Notes: generated by a model not told the origin, from the letters alone. A DNA stretch of 64,000 nt from JAGLON01 sp041394985 (GCA_041394985.1 JAWLBI010000001.1:2914001-2978000); one strand, 5' to 3'; shown: positions 52,251 to 62,533, numbered from the stretch's first letter. Translations and numbers: made by a program.

Positions 52251-53186
52251 TCAGCCTTCCATCTCCTCGATTCGATAAACGGCGGCCATAGCGGCTGTCG
52301 TTCCGTCACCGACGGCATTTGTGATCTGGCGGACGAGTTGTTCGCGGATGTCGCCACAGACAAACATGCCGGGAATCGTCGTTTCCATTTTGTTATCGGT
52401 AATGACGTATCCCTGGTCATTTTTCTTAATGCCTTCGGGCAGGAATTCGGTATTGGGGTGAAAACCGATAAAGACGAAGCAGGCACCGACCGGGAGTTCG
52501 GATTTTTCTCCGGTCTTGACGTTTTTGAGCGTCAATGACTGGACTTTAGTATCACCGTTTACAGTTTCGACGACGCTGTCCCAGATAAATTCAAGTTTTT
52601 CATTTTTGAAGGCGCGCTCCTGAATGACTTTCTGGGCGCGGAGTTCATTGCGGCGGTGAATGACATATACCTTGGAGCCGAATTTGGTCAGGAACATCGC
52701 TTCTTCTACGGCGGCGTCTCCCCCGCCGACAACGGCGATAACCTGATTTCTGAAAAAGGCACCATCGCAAATAGCGCAATAGGAAACGCCTTTACCGGTG
52801 AATTCCTTTTCGCCGGGGACATTGAGCAGAACCGGGCGACCGCCGGTGCAGATGACCATGGCTTTACCTATGTATTCTGTTCCACTCGCGCCCACGGCCA
52901 CCTTTTTGTATTCGCCGTCATTTCGTATTTCAACGACTTCATCTGACAGAACTTCGAGACCGAATTTCTTGGCGTGATCGGTCATTTTCATGGCCAGTTC
53001 GGCTCCCGAAATGTGTTCGAAACCGGGGTAATCTTCGACTTCCTCGGTATTGGCGATCTGGCCGCCGGGCATGTATTTTTCAATCATCACGGTTTTCAAA
53101 TTCGCTCGCGAACCGTACAGGCCGGCCGTCAGTCCACCGGGGCCTCCTCCGACGATTACGATATCGAAGTGCTTTTGTTCTGCCAT
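52251..53186 (-). CDS. trxB: Thioredoxin reductase
   Basis: 311 residues. FAD motif GGGPGGLTAGLYGSRA (13-28), redox pair C137/C140 in YCAICDGAFF, NADPH motif VVGGGDAAVEEAMFL, and the C-terminal FAD motif MFVCGDIREQLVRQITNAVGDG. It reduces thioredoxin with NADPH. The active site has normal Cys, unlike the ArsC-like selenoprotein. Last gene of the minus run with the SDR, cobalamin and GlcDF genes. Confidence 0.94.
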   Translation of the reverse strand: MAEQKHFDIVIVGGGPGGLTAGLYGSRANLKTVMIEKYMPGGQIANTEEVEDYPGFEHISGAELAMKMTDHAKKFGLEVLSDEVVEIRNDGEYKKVAVGASGTEYIGKAMVICTGGRPVLLNVPGEKEFTGKGVSYCAICDGAFFRNQVIAVVGGGDAAVEEAMFLTKFGSKVYVIHRRNELRAQKVIQERAFKNEKLEFIWDSVVETVNGDTKVQSLTLKNVKTGEKSELPVGACFVFIGFHPNTEFLPEGIKKNDQGYVITDNKMETTIPGMFVCGDIREQLVRQITNAVGDGTTAAMAAVYRIEEMEG

Positions 53187-53189
53187 CGT

Positions 53190-54125
53190 TTATTTCTCCA
53201 CATATGAAAGTATTTGAAATTCCAAAGATGAAAATTTGACTCCGAATTCCTTTTCCACAATCGTTTGATTGCATGTCGATCCGGCGGCCATCATTTTTAA
53301 TTGATCGCGAGTAAACGGCGCCGGTTTCATTATTTTCTCCAGGACGGCCGCGACGACTCGCATCAATCCCAGCGGGAGATGAATATTCGATTTGCGGGTC
53401 ATCCCAGTGGCGCGTTTGATTATATCAAGAATTTCCAGATAAGTCAACGGTTCGGCGCCGCCGATTTCATAGATCTTTTTGGACGTAAAGTCGCGGCGGG
53501 TTGCATCGGCCATGACGGCGCAGAGTTCCTCGACATAGACAGGCTGCATTTGGTATTTGCCGTCGCCGATGACAGGTACCAGCGGCGCCAGGCGCACCAT
53601 TTTGAGTATCATATTGATGAACGCATCGTCGGGCCCGAAGACAACCGAGGGGCGGAAAATCGTATAATCAAGCCCGGAATTGACTATTGCCTGTTCGGCA
53701 GCCCATTTGGATTGGTGATATTTACTCTCGGCGTCGGCTGCTGTGCCGAGGGCCGAGAGGTAATAGATTTTTTTGACTCCGGCGGCTTTCGCGGCCGCGA
53801 CTACTTTTTGTGTACCCTGGGCGACGGTTTTGTCGAACGTTTTGTCTCGGGTTTCAGCGATGATTCCGACCAGATGGAAGACCTCGTCGCAGCCCTCGAA
53901 GCAGGCACGCAGGGAGGCTTCGTCGTCGATAGAACCCTGAAACAGCTTGATCTGATTGCGGAGAGATTCCAGTTCCGGCTTTTTTTTGTTATACAGCGCA
54001 TGCAGTTGATAGCCGAGCTGCATCAGGTAAAACATCAGCGAAGAACCGATGAATCCGCTACCGCCGAGTATAGCGACGCGGCGTTCGTATTCGCGAATGG
54101 ATGTTTCCTGTGAATTGCCGGACAT
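53190..54125 (-). CDS. NDUFA9-like NAD(P)-binding SDR protein
   Basis: 311 residues. Extended short-chain dehydrogenase fold with GGSGFIGSSLMFYLMQLGYQLHAL near 20-44, the sequence LSALGTAADAESKYHQSKWAAEQ near 140-165 (YxxxK-like), and RPSVVFGPDDAFINMI, which are typical of the complex I NDUFA9-like group. Substrate unknown. Shares one base with the end of the cobalamin adenosyltransferase gene. Confidence 0.82.
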   Translation of the reverse strand: MSGNSQETSIREYERRVAILGGSGFIGSSLMFYLMQLGYQLHALYNKKKPELESLRNQIKLFQGSIDDEASLRACFEGCDEVFHLVGIIAETRDKTFDKTVAQGTQKVVAAAKAAGVKKIYYLSALGTAADAESKYHQSKWAAEQAIVNSGLDYTIFRPSVVFGPDDAFINMILKMVRLAPLVPVIGDGKYQMQPVYVEELCAVMADATRRDFTSKKIYEIGGAEPLTYLEILDIIKRATGMTRKSNIHLPLGLMRVVAAVLEKIMKPAPFTRDQLKMMAAGSTCNQTIVEKEFGVKFSSLEFQILSYVEK

Positions 54126-54679
54126 TAGAAATCTATTCCCTGTTTTCCCAGATAGCCGTTTTGAAACGGATGTTTTATCTCTCGCATTTCGGTGACCAGG
54201 TCGGCGGCGGCGATGACATCATCGTGAGCATCGCGGCCGGTGAGGACGAGATTCATTTGCGTCGGTTTCATGCGAATCAATTCGAGAATATCCTGTGTTC
54301 GTATCAAATTCAATTTTGCCGCCACATGTATTTCGTCCAAGATCACCGTATTATAATTTGCTTCGCCAATCGTCTGCCTTGCCGCCTCAAGGGCTTGCTG
54401 CGCGGCCGCCTTGTGCTCCTCGATCGGTTTATCGTCTCCGGGCAGGCCGATACAGCCTGCGCCCAGAGATTCGAGATGCACATCGGGGCCGAGCCGTTTG
54501 AGTCCCTCGACTTCACCGTATGGCCAATTACTCTTGATAAACTGGATTATGGCGACTTTGTTCCCGTGGCCGACGGCTCGGAGGCACAATCCCAGGGCAG
54601 CGGTCGTTTTTCCTTTGCCATTGCCGGTGTAGACAATAGTCAAACCATGCGTGCACTTGCGATAGGTTTTATCATCCAC
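54125..54679 (-). CDS. cobO: Cob(I)alamin adenosyltransferase (BtuR/CobO type)
   Basis: 184 residues starting at GTG 54679 inside the end of the GlcD-GlcF gene. P-loop TGNGKGKTTAALG (18-30), then IIQFIKSNWPYGEVEGLKRLG, and VILDEIHVAAKLNLI with the catalytic acids, all typical of the CobA/CobO family. It attaches adenosyl to cobalamin. No other B12 genes lie nearby. Confidence 0.92.
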   Translation of the reverse strand: MDDKTYRKCTHGLTIVYTGNGKGKTTAALGLCLRAVGHGNKVAIIQFIKSNWPYGEVEGLKRLGPDVHLESLGAGCIGLPGDDKPIEEHKAAAQQALEAARQTIGEANYNTVILDEIHVAAKLNLIRTQDILELIRMKPTQMNLVLTGRDAHDDVIAAADLVTEMREIKHPFQNGYLGKQGIDF

Positions 54680-57404
54680 GGGTATCCCTTCCTCGTATAC
54701 AATCGGCTACGATTTCCAGAGGATGGCAGACTCGGGTCGTTTTCGGCAGTTCCTTGCGTACTTTGGAAATACAGGATGGGCAACTGCTGACCACGATATC
54801 GGGATTGAGTTTCAGGTACTCCTCTCGTTTGCGATCGAACATGGCGGTGCCTTCGCGATAATGCGTAAAGCCGAATGATCCGGCCTGTCCGCAGCAGCGC
54901 CCGGCAAGTTCCGGGTGGACCAGCGTTATTCCATTAATAGATTTCAGGAGCTTGAGCGGTTCCTTTTCCAGCTTGGCGGCTCGCAAATGACACGGGTGAT
55001 GATAGGAAACTACTTTGTTGCCCGGATATGTTAAGGCACCGAAATCGACTCCGGATTTGATCAGGTATTGGCAGGAGTCGAAGAGTTTCGATTTGAGAGT
55101 TTTCGCCTTGTCATGATACTCGCTGCCGGGGCTGAAGATGTCAGCATAGTCGGCGATACGATGTTGGCAGGAGGCGCAGGTGAAGACAACGGCATCGAAC
55201 GGCATGAGTGAATCGATGTTGTGTTTGGCCTTATCGATCATAGTATCGCGGTGCCCGTAGACTTCCATTGGCAGACCGCAGCAATCCTGCATCGGCAGGG
55301 CAATATTCATCCCGAAGTGTTTATAGACTTCGATGAGCGCATCACCGGCGTAAGAAACGAAATAATTGTCCGCGCATCCGTGAAAGAGCGCGACACCGGT
55401 AGTGCGTTCGCAGGCATCTTTGTGGCGATCGCGGAGTGTCTTTATTGCGGGCATTGGGAATTCGGCGGTTTTGTCCAGACCCATCGATCTACCGCCGATA
55501 GCGGCGGTCAGGGTTTTGCCTATGGATGATTTCATGATGGGATTCGTCAACGATGCCGTTTTCAGCAGTGCACCAAACAGCGATTTGTTATTGAATAATG
55601 CAATGACACGACCTGCGTTTTTGTGCGGATGTTTGGCTTTAAAATCAAGAATCTCCCCTGCGATATCAACTCCGGCCGGACAAACTGTGGTGCAGTTTTT
55701 GCAATTTACGCAAAATTGATAAGCATCAATTAGCGTGTCGCTATCGGCATTGGCGGCATGCAACATCCGCAGCCATCCGCGCGGCGACATGCTTTCGCGG
55801 CGAAAGATTTCATATGCCGGGCAATACCCATTGCATTTGCCACAAGCCGCGCAGGTCAGTTCGAGTTTGTGATAGTCGATGTCGTCCGTAAACGGTTTTT
55901 CCGAGAGAATGACATCCGGATTGAACATATTGCCCGGATCGAGGTATTTCTTGATTTGGACAAACAGCGAATAGATTTCCTCGCCGTAGATATTTTTCAA
56001 TACGGGGGCCCGCAGGCGTCCGTCGGCGTGTTCGGCGGTGCTAGAGCCGCCGAGCGAAATCATCTTTACATAGACCTCATCATAGAGGCGGCGCATCAAT
56101 TCGTTGTCTGTTTTCGTGTGGATATCCAGCAGGGGTCTGATGTGCAGATTGCCGTCGCCGATGTGTCCGAAGAGGCCGAAGGTGAGATTTTCCTTTTCAA
56201 GAGTTTGGCGAATCCAGCCGATGAATTCCGTCAATTTTTCGACCGGGACGGACGCATCCTCGATAAAGGCAAACGGGCGCCTGGTCGCGTGGTGCCTATA
56301 GAGGATTGGGACGATGGCGCGGCGGGCGGCCCAAAGGTCATTTCTCTGTTCGGCATCCTCGGCCAGTTCCGGCGGACGAGATAAGTTAATGTGGGCAGCG
56401 AGCGCTTCCAGTTGTTCTTTGCGCGCATCGTATTTATCGTCGTATTCGAGCAGCAGCATCGCCTGGGCGGTAGGCGGAATTTTATAGGTATCGCGGCCAA
56501 TTAAATCGAGAGTGGAACCGTCAACGATTTCGAGCGCGCAGGGTTGCGTCGCCAGGAGCGGTTCGATGGCGGCGCCGGCGGCTTCGAGTGAATCGAAGAA
56601 TAATCGAAAGGAAAGCGGTGTTCCGGGTATCGGCAGCAGCTTGAGCGTAACATCAAAAAATGGTCCGAGCGTACCTTCCGAACCGATGAACAGCGCAGGG
56701 ATATTGAAAATTCCCTTGTCGAAATCATCGGCAACTTGCTTGAGATTGTACCCGGCGGAATTTTTCCTCACGCGGGGCCAGCGCTCCTGAATGAGTGATT
56801 TGTTTTCATAAAGAAGTTCGAATATGTGACCGAAGGGCGGATACTGCACAAAAAATTCATGCAGTTCCTCGCTGTCTAATTCCAGCGGTTCGACTTCGAG
56901 CAGCTCTCCCGTGTACAGCATTACCGTGAGCTTTTTGACATAATGAGACGTCAGGCCGTATTTGACTGAGCGGGGGCCGGATGAATTATTGGCCAGCATG
57001 CCTCCGATTTCGCAGCTATCGCCGGAGGACGGATCGGGCGGGAAAAACAGGCCATGCTCTTTGAGAGCGAGATTTAAGTCTTTGTAGATTATTCCCGGCT
57101 GGCAATGAACGGATTGCTGTTCGGTGTTGACTTCGATAATTTGAGTGAGGCGGGAAAAATCGACAATGAGTCCGGCGCCGAGGGCTCCGCCGGCCAGTCC
57201 GGTACCTCCGCCGCGGGGCGTAACCGACTGGCGCAATTGCAGGGAGCGGCGAATGGCATCGGCGGCGTTTTCTGCCGAATCCGGACAAAAAACCTCTGTC
57301 GGCTGTACAGAATAAATCGATCCGTCAGAAGCATAAGCTTCGATTGCCAGAGGTTCTGAAATCCACCCCTGCGAGGCGGCCTTCGGCCCGATTTTTTTGT
57401 TCAT
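54672..57404 (-). CDS. GlcD-GlcF fusion: FAD-linked oxidase with Fe-S and CCG domains
   Basis: 910 residues. The FAD half (about 30-500) has TPRGGGTGLAGGALGAGLIVDFSR and GDSCEIGGMLANNSSGPRSVKYG, then FGHIGDGNLHIRP and STAEHADGRLRAP. Then come two 4Fe-4S motifs, CAACGKCNGYCPAYE and CVNCKNCTTVCPAG, and two CCG modules, MQDCCGLPMEVYG and LAGRCCGQAGSFG. Such fusions oxidise D-lactate or D-2-hydroxy acids. It diverges from the Rrf2 gene across a region with repeated ATATGAC motifs. Confidence 0.9.
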   Translation of the reverse strand: MNKKIGPKAASQGWISEPLAIEAYASDGSIYSVQPTEVFCPDSAENAADAIRRSLQLRQSVTPRGGGTGLAGGALGAGLIVDFSRLTQIIEVNTEQQSVHCQPGIIYKDLNLALKEHGLFFPPDPSSGDSCEIGGMLANNSSGPRSVKYGLTSHYVKKLTVMLYTGELLEVEPLELDSEELHEFFVQYPPFGHIFELLYENKSLIQERWPRVRKNSAGYNLKQVADDFDKGIFNIPALFIGSEGTLGPFFDVTLKLLPIPGTPLSFRLFFDSLEAAGAAIEPLLATQPCALEIVDGSTLDLIGRDTYKIPPTAQAMLLLEYDDKYDARKEQLEALAAHINLSRPPELAEDAEQRNDLWAARRAIVPILYRHHATRRPFAFIEDASVPVEKLTEFIGWIRQTLEKENLTFGLFGHIGDGNLHIRPLLDIHTKTDNELMRRLYDEVYVKMISLGGSSTAEHADGRLRAPVLKNIYGEEIYSLFVQIKKYLDPGNMFNPDVILSEKPFTDDIDYHKLELTCAACGKCNGYCPAYEIFRRESMSPRGWLRMLHAANADSDTLIDAYQFCVNCKNCTTVCPAGVDIAGEILDFKAKHPHKNAGRVIALFNNKSLFGALLKTASLTNPIMKSSIGKTLTAAIGGRSMGLDKTAEFPMPAIKTLRDRHKDACERTTGVALFHGCADNYFVSYAGDALIEVYKHFGMNIALPMQDCCGLPMEVYGHRDTMIDKAKHNIDSLMPFDAVVFTCASCQHRIADYADIFSPGSEYHDKAKTLKSKLFDSCQYLIKSGVDFGALTYPGNKVVSYHHPCHLRAAKLEKEPLKLLKSINGITLVHPELAGRCCGQAGSFGFTHYREGTAMFDRKREEYLKLNPDIVVSSCPSCISKVRKELPKTTRVCHPLEIVADCIRGRDTRG

Positions 57405-57441
57405 ATGGCTAAATATACTTCTTCAAATGCCTAAGTCAAGT

Positions 57442-57485
57442 ATATGACAACCGCCAAAATCGATATATGACTTGGCAGGTCATAT
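57442..57485. promoter_or_regulatory. Candidate operator, ATATGAC repeats
   Basis: ATATGAC at 57442, ATATGAC at 57465 and its reverse complement GTCATAT at 57479, the last two forming an inverted repeat with a 7-bp gap, between divergent glcDF and rrf2. Confidence 0.4.
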
Positions 57486-57692
57486 CTCTATATTTTTAAA
57501 ACCTTGACCTACTTTCTATTACATCAATAAAACTCATAATACTCATACGAAGATTGCCTGGAATTATATGGCGATTTCGTGAAAAAAGTAACAAAATTGA
57601 TTGACAATGGGATATGGGGCCCCTATATTTTTTTTGAAAAAAAATGTGACGATTACATGGCCGTAACTTGTCCGTTATTGGGAGTATGCAAA

Positions 57693-58130
57693 ATGCAATT
57701 TACGAAGGCAGAGTCATACGGAATATTCGGCGTTTTATACTTAGCACAGCAGCCGCCGGGAAAAGTCACACCGCTTTCAGAGATTTCGGAAGTTCAGGAT
57801 GTTCCTGAGAAATTTCTTGCCAAGATTTTTCAGTCATTGTCAAAAAACGGTATTATTCGCTCCCATCGAGGCGTCAAGGGTGGATTCTCTTTAGGAAAAC
57901 CGGCCAAGGATATATCGGTCAAGGACATCGTTGAAAGTGTTCACGGACCGTATTACCTAGCCAAATGCCTGAATAATATAGAAGCGTGCGATCGCGAAAT
58001 CTGTCCGTTGAAGGTTCTGTTGGAAAAGGCTCAACTGGCCCTGGTCGACGTTTTTTCGCAGCATACCGTGGCTGATCTGATGACCTGGGAATCGGAGCTT
58101 GAGAAGGCAAAGTTAGCCCAAAACGATTGA
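57693..58130 (+). CDS. Rrf2-family transcription regulator, probable Fe-S type
   Basis: 145 residues from ATG 57693, chosen because GGGAG lies eight bases before and the family begins MQFTKAESYGIFGVLYLA here; the open frame upstream has no homology. Winged-helix region: VPEKFLAKIFQSLSKNGIIRSHRGVKGGFSL. Three cysteines at 92, 99 and 104 lie in the loop where IscR and relatives bind a 2Fe-2S cluster. Its neighbours, GlcD-GlcF and PFOR, are Fe-S enzymes. It may control them in response to Fe-S or redox state (inference). Confidence 0.87.
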   Translation: MQFTKAESYGIFGVLYLAQQPPGKVTPLSEISEVQDVPEKFLAKIFQSLSKNGIIRSHRGVKGGFSLGKPAKDISVKDIVESVHGPYYLAKCLNNIEACDREICPLKVLLEKAQLALVDVFSQHTVADLMTWESELEKAKLAQND

Positions 58131-58155
58131 CAAATCGTTTAATTCGTCATACTAT
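58127..58155 (+). promoter_or_regulatory. Sigma-70-type promoter of dcd
   Basis: TTGACA, exactly 17 bp, TACTAT. The -35 box contains the stop codon of the Rrf2 gene. Confidence 0.6.
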
Positions 58156-58213
58156 TTCGGGCTATAACCAGTGACCGCGGTCTTTTTGGATCGGTACGGA
58201 GACGTGATCGTAT

Positions 58214-58765
58214 ATGTCCATTAAATCGGACAGATGGATTCAGAAAATGGCCCGGGAGGCGGACATGATTCGTCCGTTCTCGGCCAAACAGGTGCGCAAG
58301 GGTATCTCGTACGGTCTGTCATCGTATGGATATGATTTTCGCATCGCCGATGAGTTCAGAATCTTTACCGGTGTCAATCTGCCGATTCTGGATCCGAAGC
58401 AGTTTGACGAACATTCGTTTACCCCGGTCACCGGCAAGTCAATTCTCATCCCTCCTCATTCGTTCGCTCTCGGAAGAACCGTTGAGTATTTCAAAATACC
58501 GCGAAATATCCTGACCATTTGCACGGGAAAATCGACATATGCGCGCATTGGCGTTATTGTCAATGTAACGCCGTTTGAACCCGAGTGGGAAGGATTTGCA
58601 ACCCTCGCGATTTGCAACACCTCATCCCTGCCGGCGAAGATTTACGCCAACGAGGGTATCGGGCAGTTGATATTTCTCGAATCCGACGAGGTTTGCAAAG
58701 TTTCTTACGCGGATAAGAAAGGAAAATATCAGGCGCAAAAGACGATTACCCACGCCAAGATTTAG
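58214..58765 (+). CDS. dcd: dCTP deaminase
   Basis: 183 residues. Typical trimeric dCTP deaminase/dUTPase-like fold: SDRWIQKMAREADMIRPF at the start, SYGLSSYGYDFRI, the loop CTGKSTYARIGVIVNVTPFEPEWEG with the catalytic Glu, and NEGIGQLIFLES. It makes dUTP for thymidylate synthesis. Whether it also cleaves dUTP cannot be decided here. Confidence 0.93.
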   Translation: MSIKSDRWIQKMAREADMIRPFSAKQVRKGISYGLSSYGYDFRIADEFRIFTGVNLPILDPKQFDEHSFTPVTGKSILIPPHSFALGRTVEYFKIPRNILTICTGKSTYARIGVIVNVTPFEPEWEGFATLAICNTSSLPAKIYANEGIGQLIFLESDEVCKVSYADKKGKYQAQKTITHAKI

Positions 58766-58924
58766 TTATACAACGGGTATCTCTGCCGATATCATCGAGT
58801 GGGGAGCGTCGAACGAACTAATGAAAAAAAACATATGAGGTCTCCTTGGGACCGATAAGATTTAAATAGCGAAAACAGGCATGTCTGTTCTGAGCATTGG
58901 GCATGTCGAGTTAAGGAGATAACC

Positions 58925-61900
58925 ATGAGTAGCGACACCGCAGCCGGAAAAGGCGCGAAGACTGGCAAGATGATAACGATCGACGGCAACACTGCCGTTG
59001 CGAATGTTGCACATGCCATAAATGAAGTAATTGCTATATATCCCATCACACCGTCATCGGTGATGGGCGAAGTATCCGACGCCTATTCCGCGGCCGGAAA
59101 AACCAATATCTGGGGCACGATACCGTCAGTAACCGAAATGCAGTCCGAAGCCGGTGCGGCCGGCGCCGTCCATGGTGCCGTCACCAGCGGTGCGTTGGCG
59201 ACGACCTTTACCGCCTCGCAGGGCCTGTTGCTGATGATTCCGAATATGTTCAAAATCGCCGGTGAATTAACCTCGGCGGTGTTCAATGTATCAGCCCGTG
59301 CCGTTGCGACTCATGCGCTATCGATTTTCGGCGATCATTCCGACATCATGGCCGTTCGCGGCACCGGATTCGGTATTCTCCTGTCCGGTTCGGTTCAGGA
59401 AGCCATGGATATGACGCTCATTACGCAGGCCGCAAGTCTCGACAGCCGCGTGCCGTTCGTTCATGCGTTCGACGGTTTCCGTACCTCTCACGAAGTTCTG
59501 AAGATTTGTGAAGTCCCGCAGTCAGTCATGAAAGAGATGATCACCGACGAAATGGTGCAAAAGCATCGCGCCATCGCATTGAATCCCGATAAGCCGACCC
59601 TCAAAGGCACGTCACAGAACCCGGACGTATTCTTCCAGCATCGCGAAACGGTCAATAAATATTATGACGCCGCTCCGGCTATCGTCCAGCAGAAAATGGA
59701 CCAGTTTTATAAATTAACGGGGCGTCGTTACAACCTGTTCGACTATGTCGGCGATCCCAATGCCGATCGTGTCATCGTTATCATGGGTTCCGGCGCCGAG
59801 TGCGTTCACGAAACCGTCGATTATCTGATGGGCAAAGGCGAAAAAGTCGGCGTACTCAAAACCCGCCTGTATCGCCCGTTCGATGCCGATTCTTTCGTAA
59901 ACGCCTTGCCGAAATCAGTCAAGAAAATCGCCGTCATGGATCGGACGAAGGAAGCCGGTGCTCTCGGCGAGCCGATGTACCTTGATGTCCAGGCGGCGCT
60001 TCGCGAAGCTGAACAGAAAGGCAAACTGCCTCTCGATTCGATGCCGATCGTCGTCGGCGGCCGCTATGGTCTGGGCTCAAAAGACTTCACTCCTGCCGAT
60101 GTCAACGGCATTTATAAGAATCTGAAGCTGAAAGAGCCGAAGAATCATTTCACGGTTTCGATCGTCGATGATGTTACCAATTCAAGCCTCGAGTATGACC
60201 GCACATTCGACATTGAACCCGATGATATGTATCGCGCGCTGTTTTATGGTCTCGGTGCCGATGGTACGGTCGGCGCCAACAAAAACACGATTAAGATTAT
60301 CGGTGAAAATACGGACAACTGGGCGCAGGGCTATTTCGTGTATGACTCGAAGAAAGCCGGGGCCATTACAGTATCGCATGTCCGCTTCAGCAAAAAGCAC
60401 ATCAAGAGCCCGTATTTAATTTCAAAGGCCAACCTGGTCGCCTGTCATAATTTCTCATTCCTCGAAAAATATGATATGCTGTCAGGCCTGATCGAAGGCG
60501 GCACGTTCCTGCTTAACAGCCCGTATAGTGCGGACGAAGTTTGGGATCACATGCCGAAGGAAGTCCAGAAGCAAATCATCGACAAAAAACTCAATTTCTA
60601 TGTCATCGACGCGATTGAACTGGGCAAGAAGCTCGGTCTGGGTGCTCGCATCAACATGATTATGCAGACGGCATTCTTCATGATTTCGGGCATCCTGCCG
60701 GAAGAGCAGTCCGTTGCCGAAATCAAGAAGGCGATTCTGAAAACGTACGGCAGCAAGGGCGAAAAGGTCGTCAACATGAACTACGCGGCCGTCGATGCCG
60801 GTAAAGATGAAATCTTCAAGGTTGATTATCCGAAGAAAGTGTCCAGCACCCTCGAAATGCCGCCAATCGTTCCGGCGCATGCTCCGGAATTCGTGCAAAA
60901 GGTGACGGCGGAGATGATTGCCGGTCGCGGTGACGGACTGCCGGTCTCGGCCTTCCCTGCCGACGGTACGTACATGCTCGGCACGACGCAATTCGAGAAA
61001 CGCAATATCGCTGTCGACATCCCGGTGTGGGATGAGGATATTTGTATTCAGTGCGGTCAGTGCGTCATGGTTTGCCCGCACGCGGCGATTCGTCAAAAAG
61101 CATATGATCCGAAGGAACTCGCGAATGCTCCGGCGACGTTCAAATCGGCCGATGCCAACGGCCCGACGTTCAAGGGTATGAAATATACTGTTCAGGTGGC
61201 ACCGGAAGATTGTACCGGATGCGTCTGCTGCGTTAACATTTGTCCGGCCGAGGAAAAAGATGCCGACAAGAAGCCGACGGGACGCAAGGCCATCAACATG
61301 GCCCCGCAGGCTCCGCTTCGTATGCCGGAAAAGGAGAATTTCGAATTCTTCCTCAATCTGCCGGAAACCGACCCGTCCCTGTTTAATATTGCCTCGATCA
61401 AGGGTAGTCAATTTATCAAGCCGTTGTTTGAGTTCTCCGGCGCCTGTGCCGGCTGCGGTGAGACCCCATATGTGAAGCTGTTGTCGCAGTTGTTCGGCGA
61501 TCGCGCCCTTATCGGAAACGCGACCGGTTGTTCGTCGATTTACGGCGGTAACCTGCCGACGACTCCGTACACGACTCGCGCCGATGGACGCGGCCCGGCC
61601 TGGTCGAATTCGCTATTCGAAGACTGCGCCGAATTCGCGATGGGTATGCGTTTGACGGTAGACAAGCTTCAGCAGTTTGCTCGCGAATTATTGAAGCGCG
61701 TCGCCCCGAATGATTTCGATGCCATCGCCAATGCCGATCAGTCGTCTCCTGTAGCAATTAATGAGCAGCGCGCGCGCGTTGATGCTCTGAAGAAAAAACT
61801 GGCGGCGGATAAATCGGAGGAGTCACAGCGCCTGTTAAACCTGGCCGACTATCTTGTCAACAAATCGGTCTGGGGTGTCGGCGGTGACGGCTGGGCGTAT

Positions 61901-62533
61901 GATATCGGTTACGGCGGTTTGGATCATGTTCTTGCTTCGGGCAAAAACGTGAACCTGCTGGTTCTGGATACCGAAGTGTATTCGAACACCGGCGGACAGA
62001 TGTCAAAATCGACCCCGCGCGGAGCAACGGCTCAGTTCGCGGCAGCCGGAAAGCCGTTGCCGAAGAAAGACCTGGCCATGATGGCTATGGCTTATGGCAA
62101 TGTCTATGTTGCTCGCGTAGCAATGGGCGCCAATCAGAATCAGGTCGTGAAGGCGTTCCTCGAGGCGGAAGCGTATGATGGTCCGTCGATCATTATCGCC
62201 TACAGCCACTGTATTGCGCACGGCATTAACATGTCGCATGGCTTTGACGAGCAGGTGAAGGCGGTCAAGAGCGGTCACTGGCCGCTGATGCGCTTTAACC
62301 CGACGTTGATTGCCGATGGTAAGAATCCTCTGAAACTGGATTCCAAGCCGCCGTCGATTCCTTACAGCGAATATGCCATGGGTGAAAACCGCTGGCGGAC
62401 GCTGAAGCTCATCGATCCGGAGCGGGCGGAACGTCTGGCCGAACTGGCTCAACAGGACGTCTCTCTGCGCTTCAACGTGTATGCACAGGTCGCTGAGATG
62501 AACTTTAAGCTCGGTGAAAACGGCGACAAATAA
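58925..62533 (+). CDS. nifJ: Pyruvate:ferredoxin (flavodoxin) oxidoreductase
   Basis: 1,202 residues, the single-chain form. Domain I at the start (NEVIAIYPITPSSVMGE), then domain II, the gamma-type domain (about 430-640), two 4Fe-4S motifs CIQCGQCVMVCPHAAI and CTGCVCCVNICPAEEK (about 705-790), a later CAGCGETPY that binds the proximal cluster, and the TPP motif GDGWAYDIGYGGLDHVL...DTEVYSNTGGQMS. It converts pyruvate and CoA to acetyl-CoA and CO2 with reduced ferredoxin. It starts behind AAGGAGAT and ends at its own terminator. Confidence 0.95.
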   Translation: MSSDTAAGKGAKTGKMITIDGNTAVANVAHAINEVIAIYPITPSSVMGEVSDAYSAAGKTNIWGTIPSVTEMQSEAGAAGAVHGAVTSGALATTFTASQGLLLMIPNMFKIAGELTSAVFNVSARAVATHALSIFGDHSDIMAVRGTGFGILLSGSVQEAMDMTLITQAASLDSRVPFVHAFDGFRTSHEVLKICEVPQSVMKEMITDEMVQKHRAIALNPDKPTLKGTSQNPDVFFQHRETVNKYYDAAPAIVQQKMDQFYKLTGRRYNLFDYVGDPNADRVIVIMGSGAECVHETVDYLMGKGEKVGVLKTRLYRPFDADSFVNALPKSVKKIAVMDRTKEAGALGEPMYLDVQAALREAEQKGKLPLDSMPIVVGGRYGLGSKDFTPADVNGIYKNLKLKEPKNHFTVSIVDDVTNSSLEYDRTFDIEPDDMYRALFYGLGADGTVGANKNTIKIIGENTDNWAQGYFVYDSKKAGAITVSHVRFSKKHIKSPYLISKANLVACHNFSFLEKYDMLSGLIEGGTFLLNSPYSADEVWDHMPKEVQKQIIDKKLNFYVIDAIELGKKLGLGARINMIMQTAFFMISGILPEEQSVAEIKKAILKTYGSKGEKVVNMNYAAVDAGKDEIFKVDYPKKVSSTLEMPPIVPAHAPEFVQKVTAEMIAGRGDGLPVSAFPADGTYMLGTTQFEKRNIAVDIPVWDEDICIQCGQCVMVCPHAAIRQKAYDPKELANAPATFKSADANGPTFKGMKYTVQVAPEDCTGCVCCVNICPAEEKDADKKPTGRKAINMAPQAPLRMPEKENFEFFLNLPETDPSLFNIASIKGSQFIKPLFEFSGACAGCGETPYVKLLSQLFGDRALIGNATGCSSIYGGNLPTTPYTTRADGRGPAWSNSLFEDCAEFAMGMRLTVDKLQQFARELLKRVAPNDFDAIANADQSSPVAINEQRARVDALKKKLAADKSEESQRLLNLADYLVNKSVWGVGGDGWAYDIGYGGLDHVLASGKNVNLLVLDTEVYSNTGGQMSKSTPRGATAQFAAAGKPLPKKDLAMMAMAYGNVYVARVAMGANQNQVVKAFLEAEAYDGPSIIIAYSHCIAHGINMSHGFDEQVKAVKSGHWPLMRFNPTLIADGKNPLKLDSKPPSIPYSEYAMGENRWRTLKLIDPERAERLAELAQQDVSLRFNVYAQVAEMNFKLGENGDK

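Noticed and set aside
60482..61411. 309-codon open frame opposite nifJ
   Set aside because: nifJ is continuous and clearly coding there.
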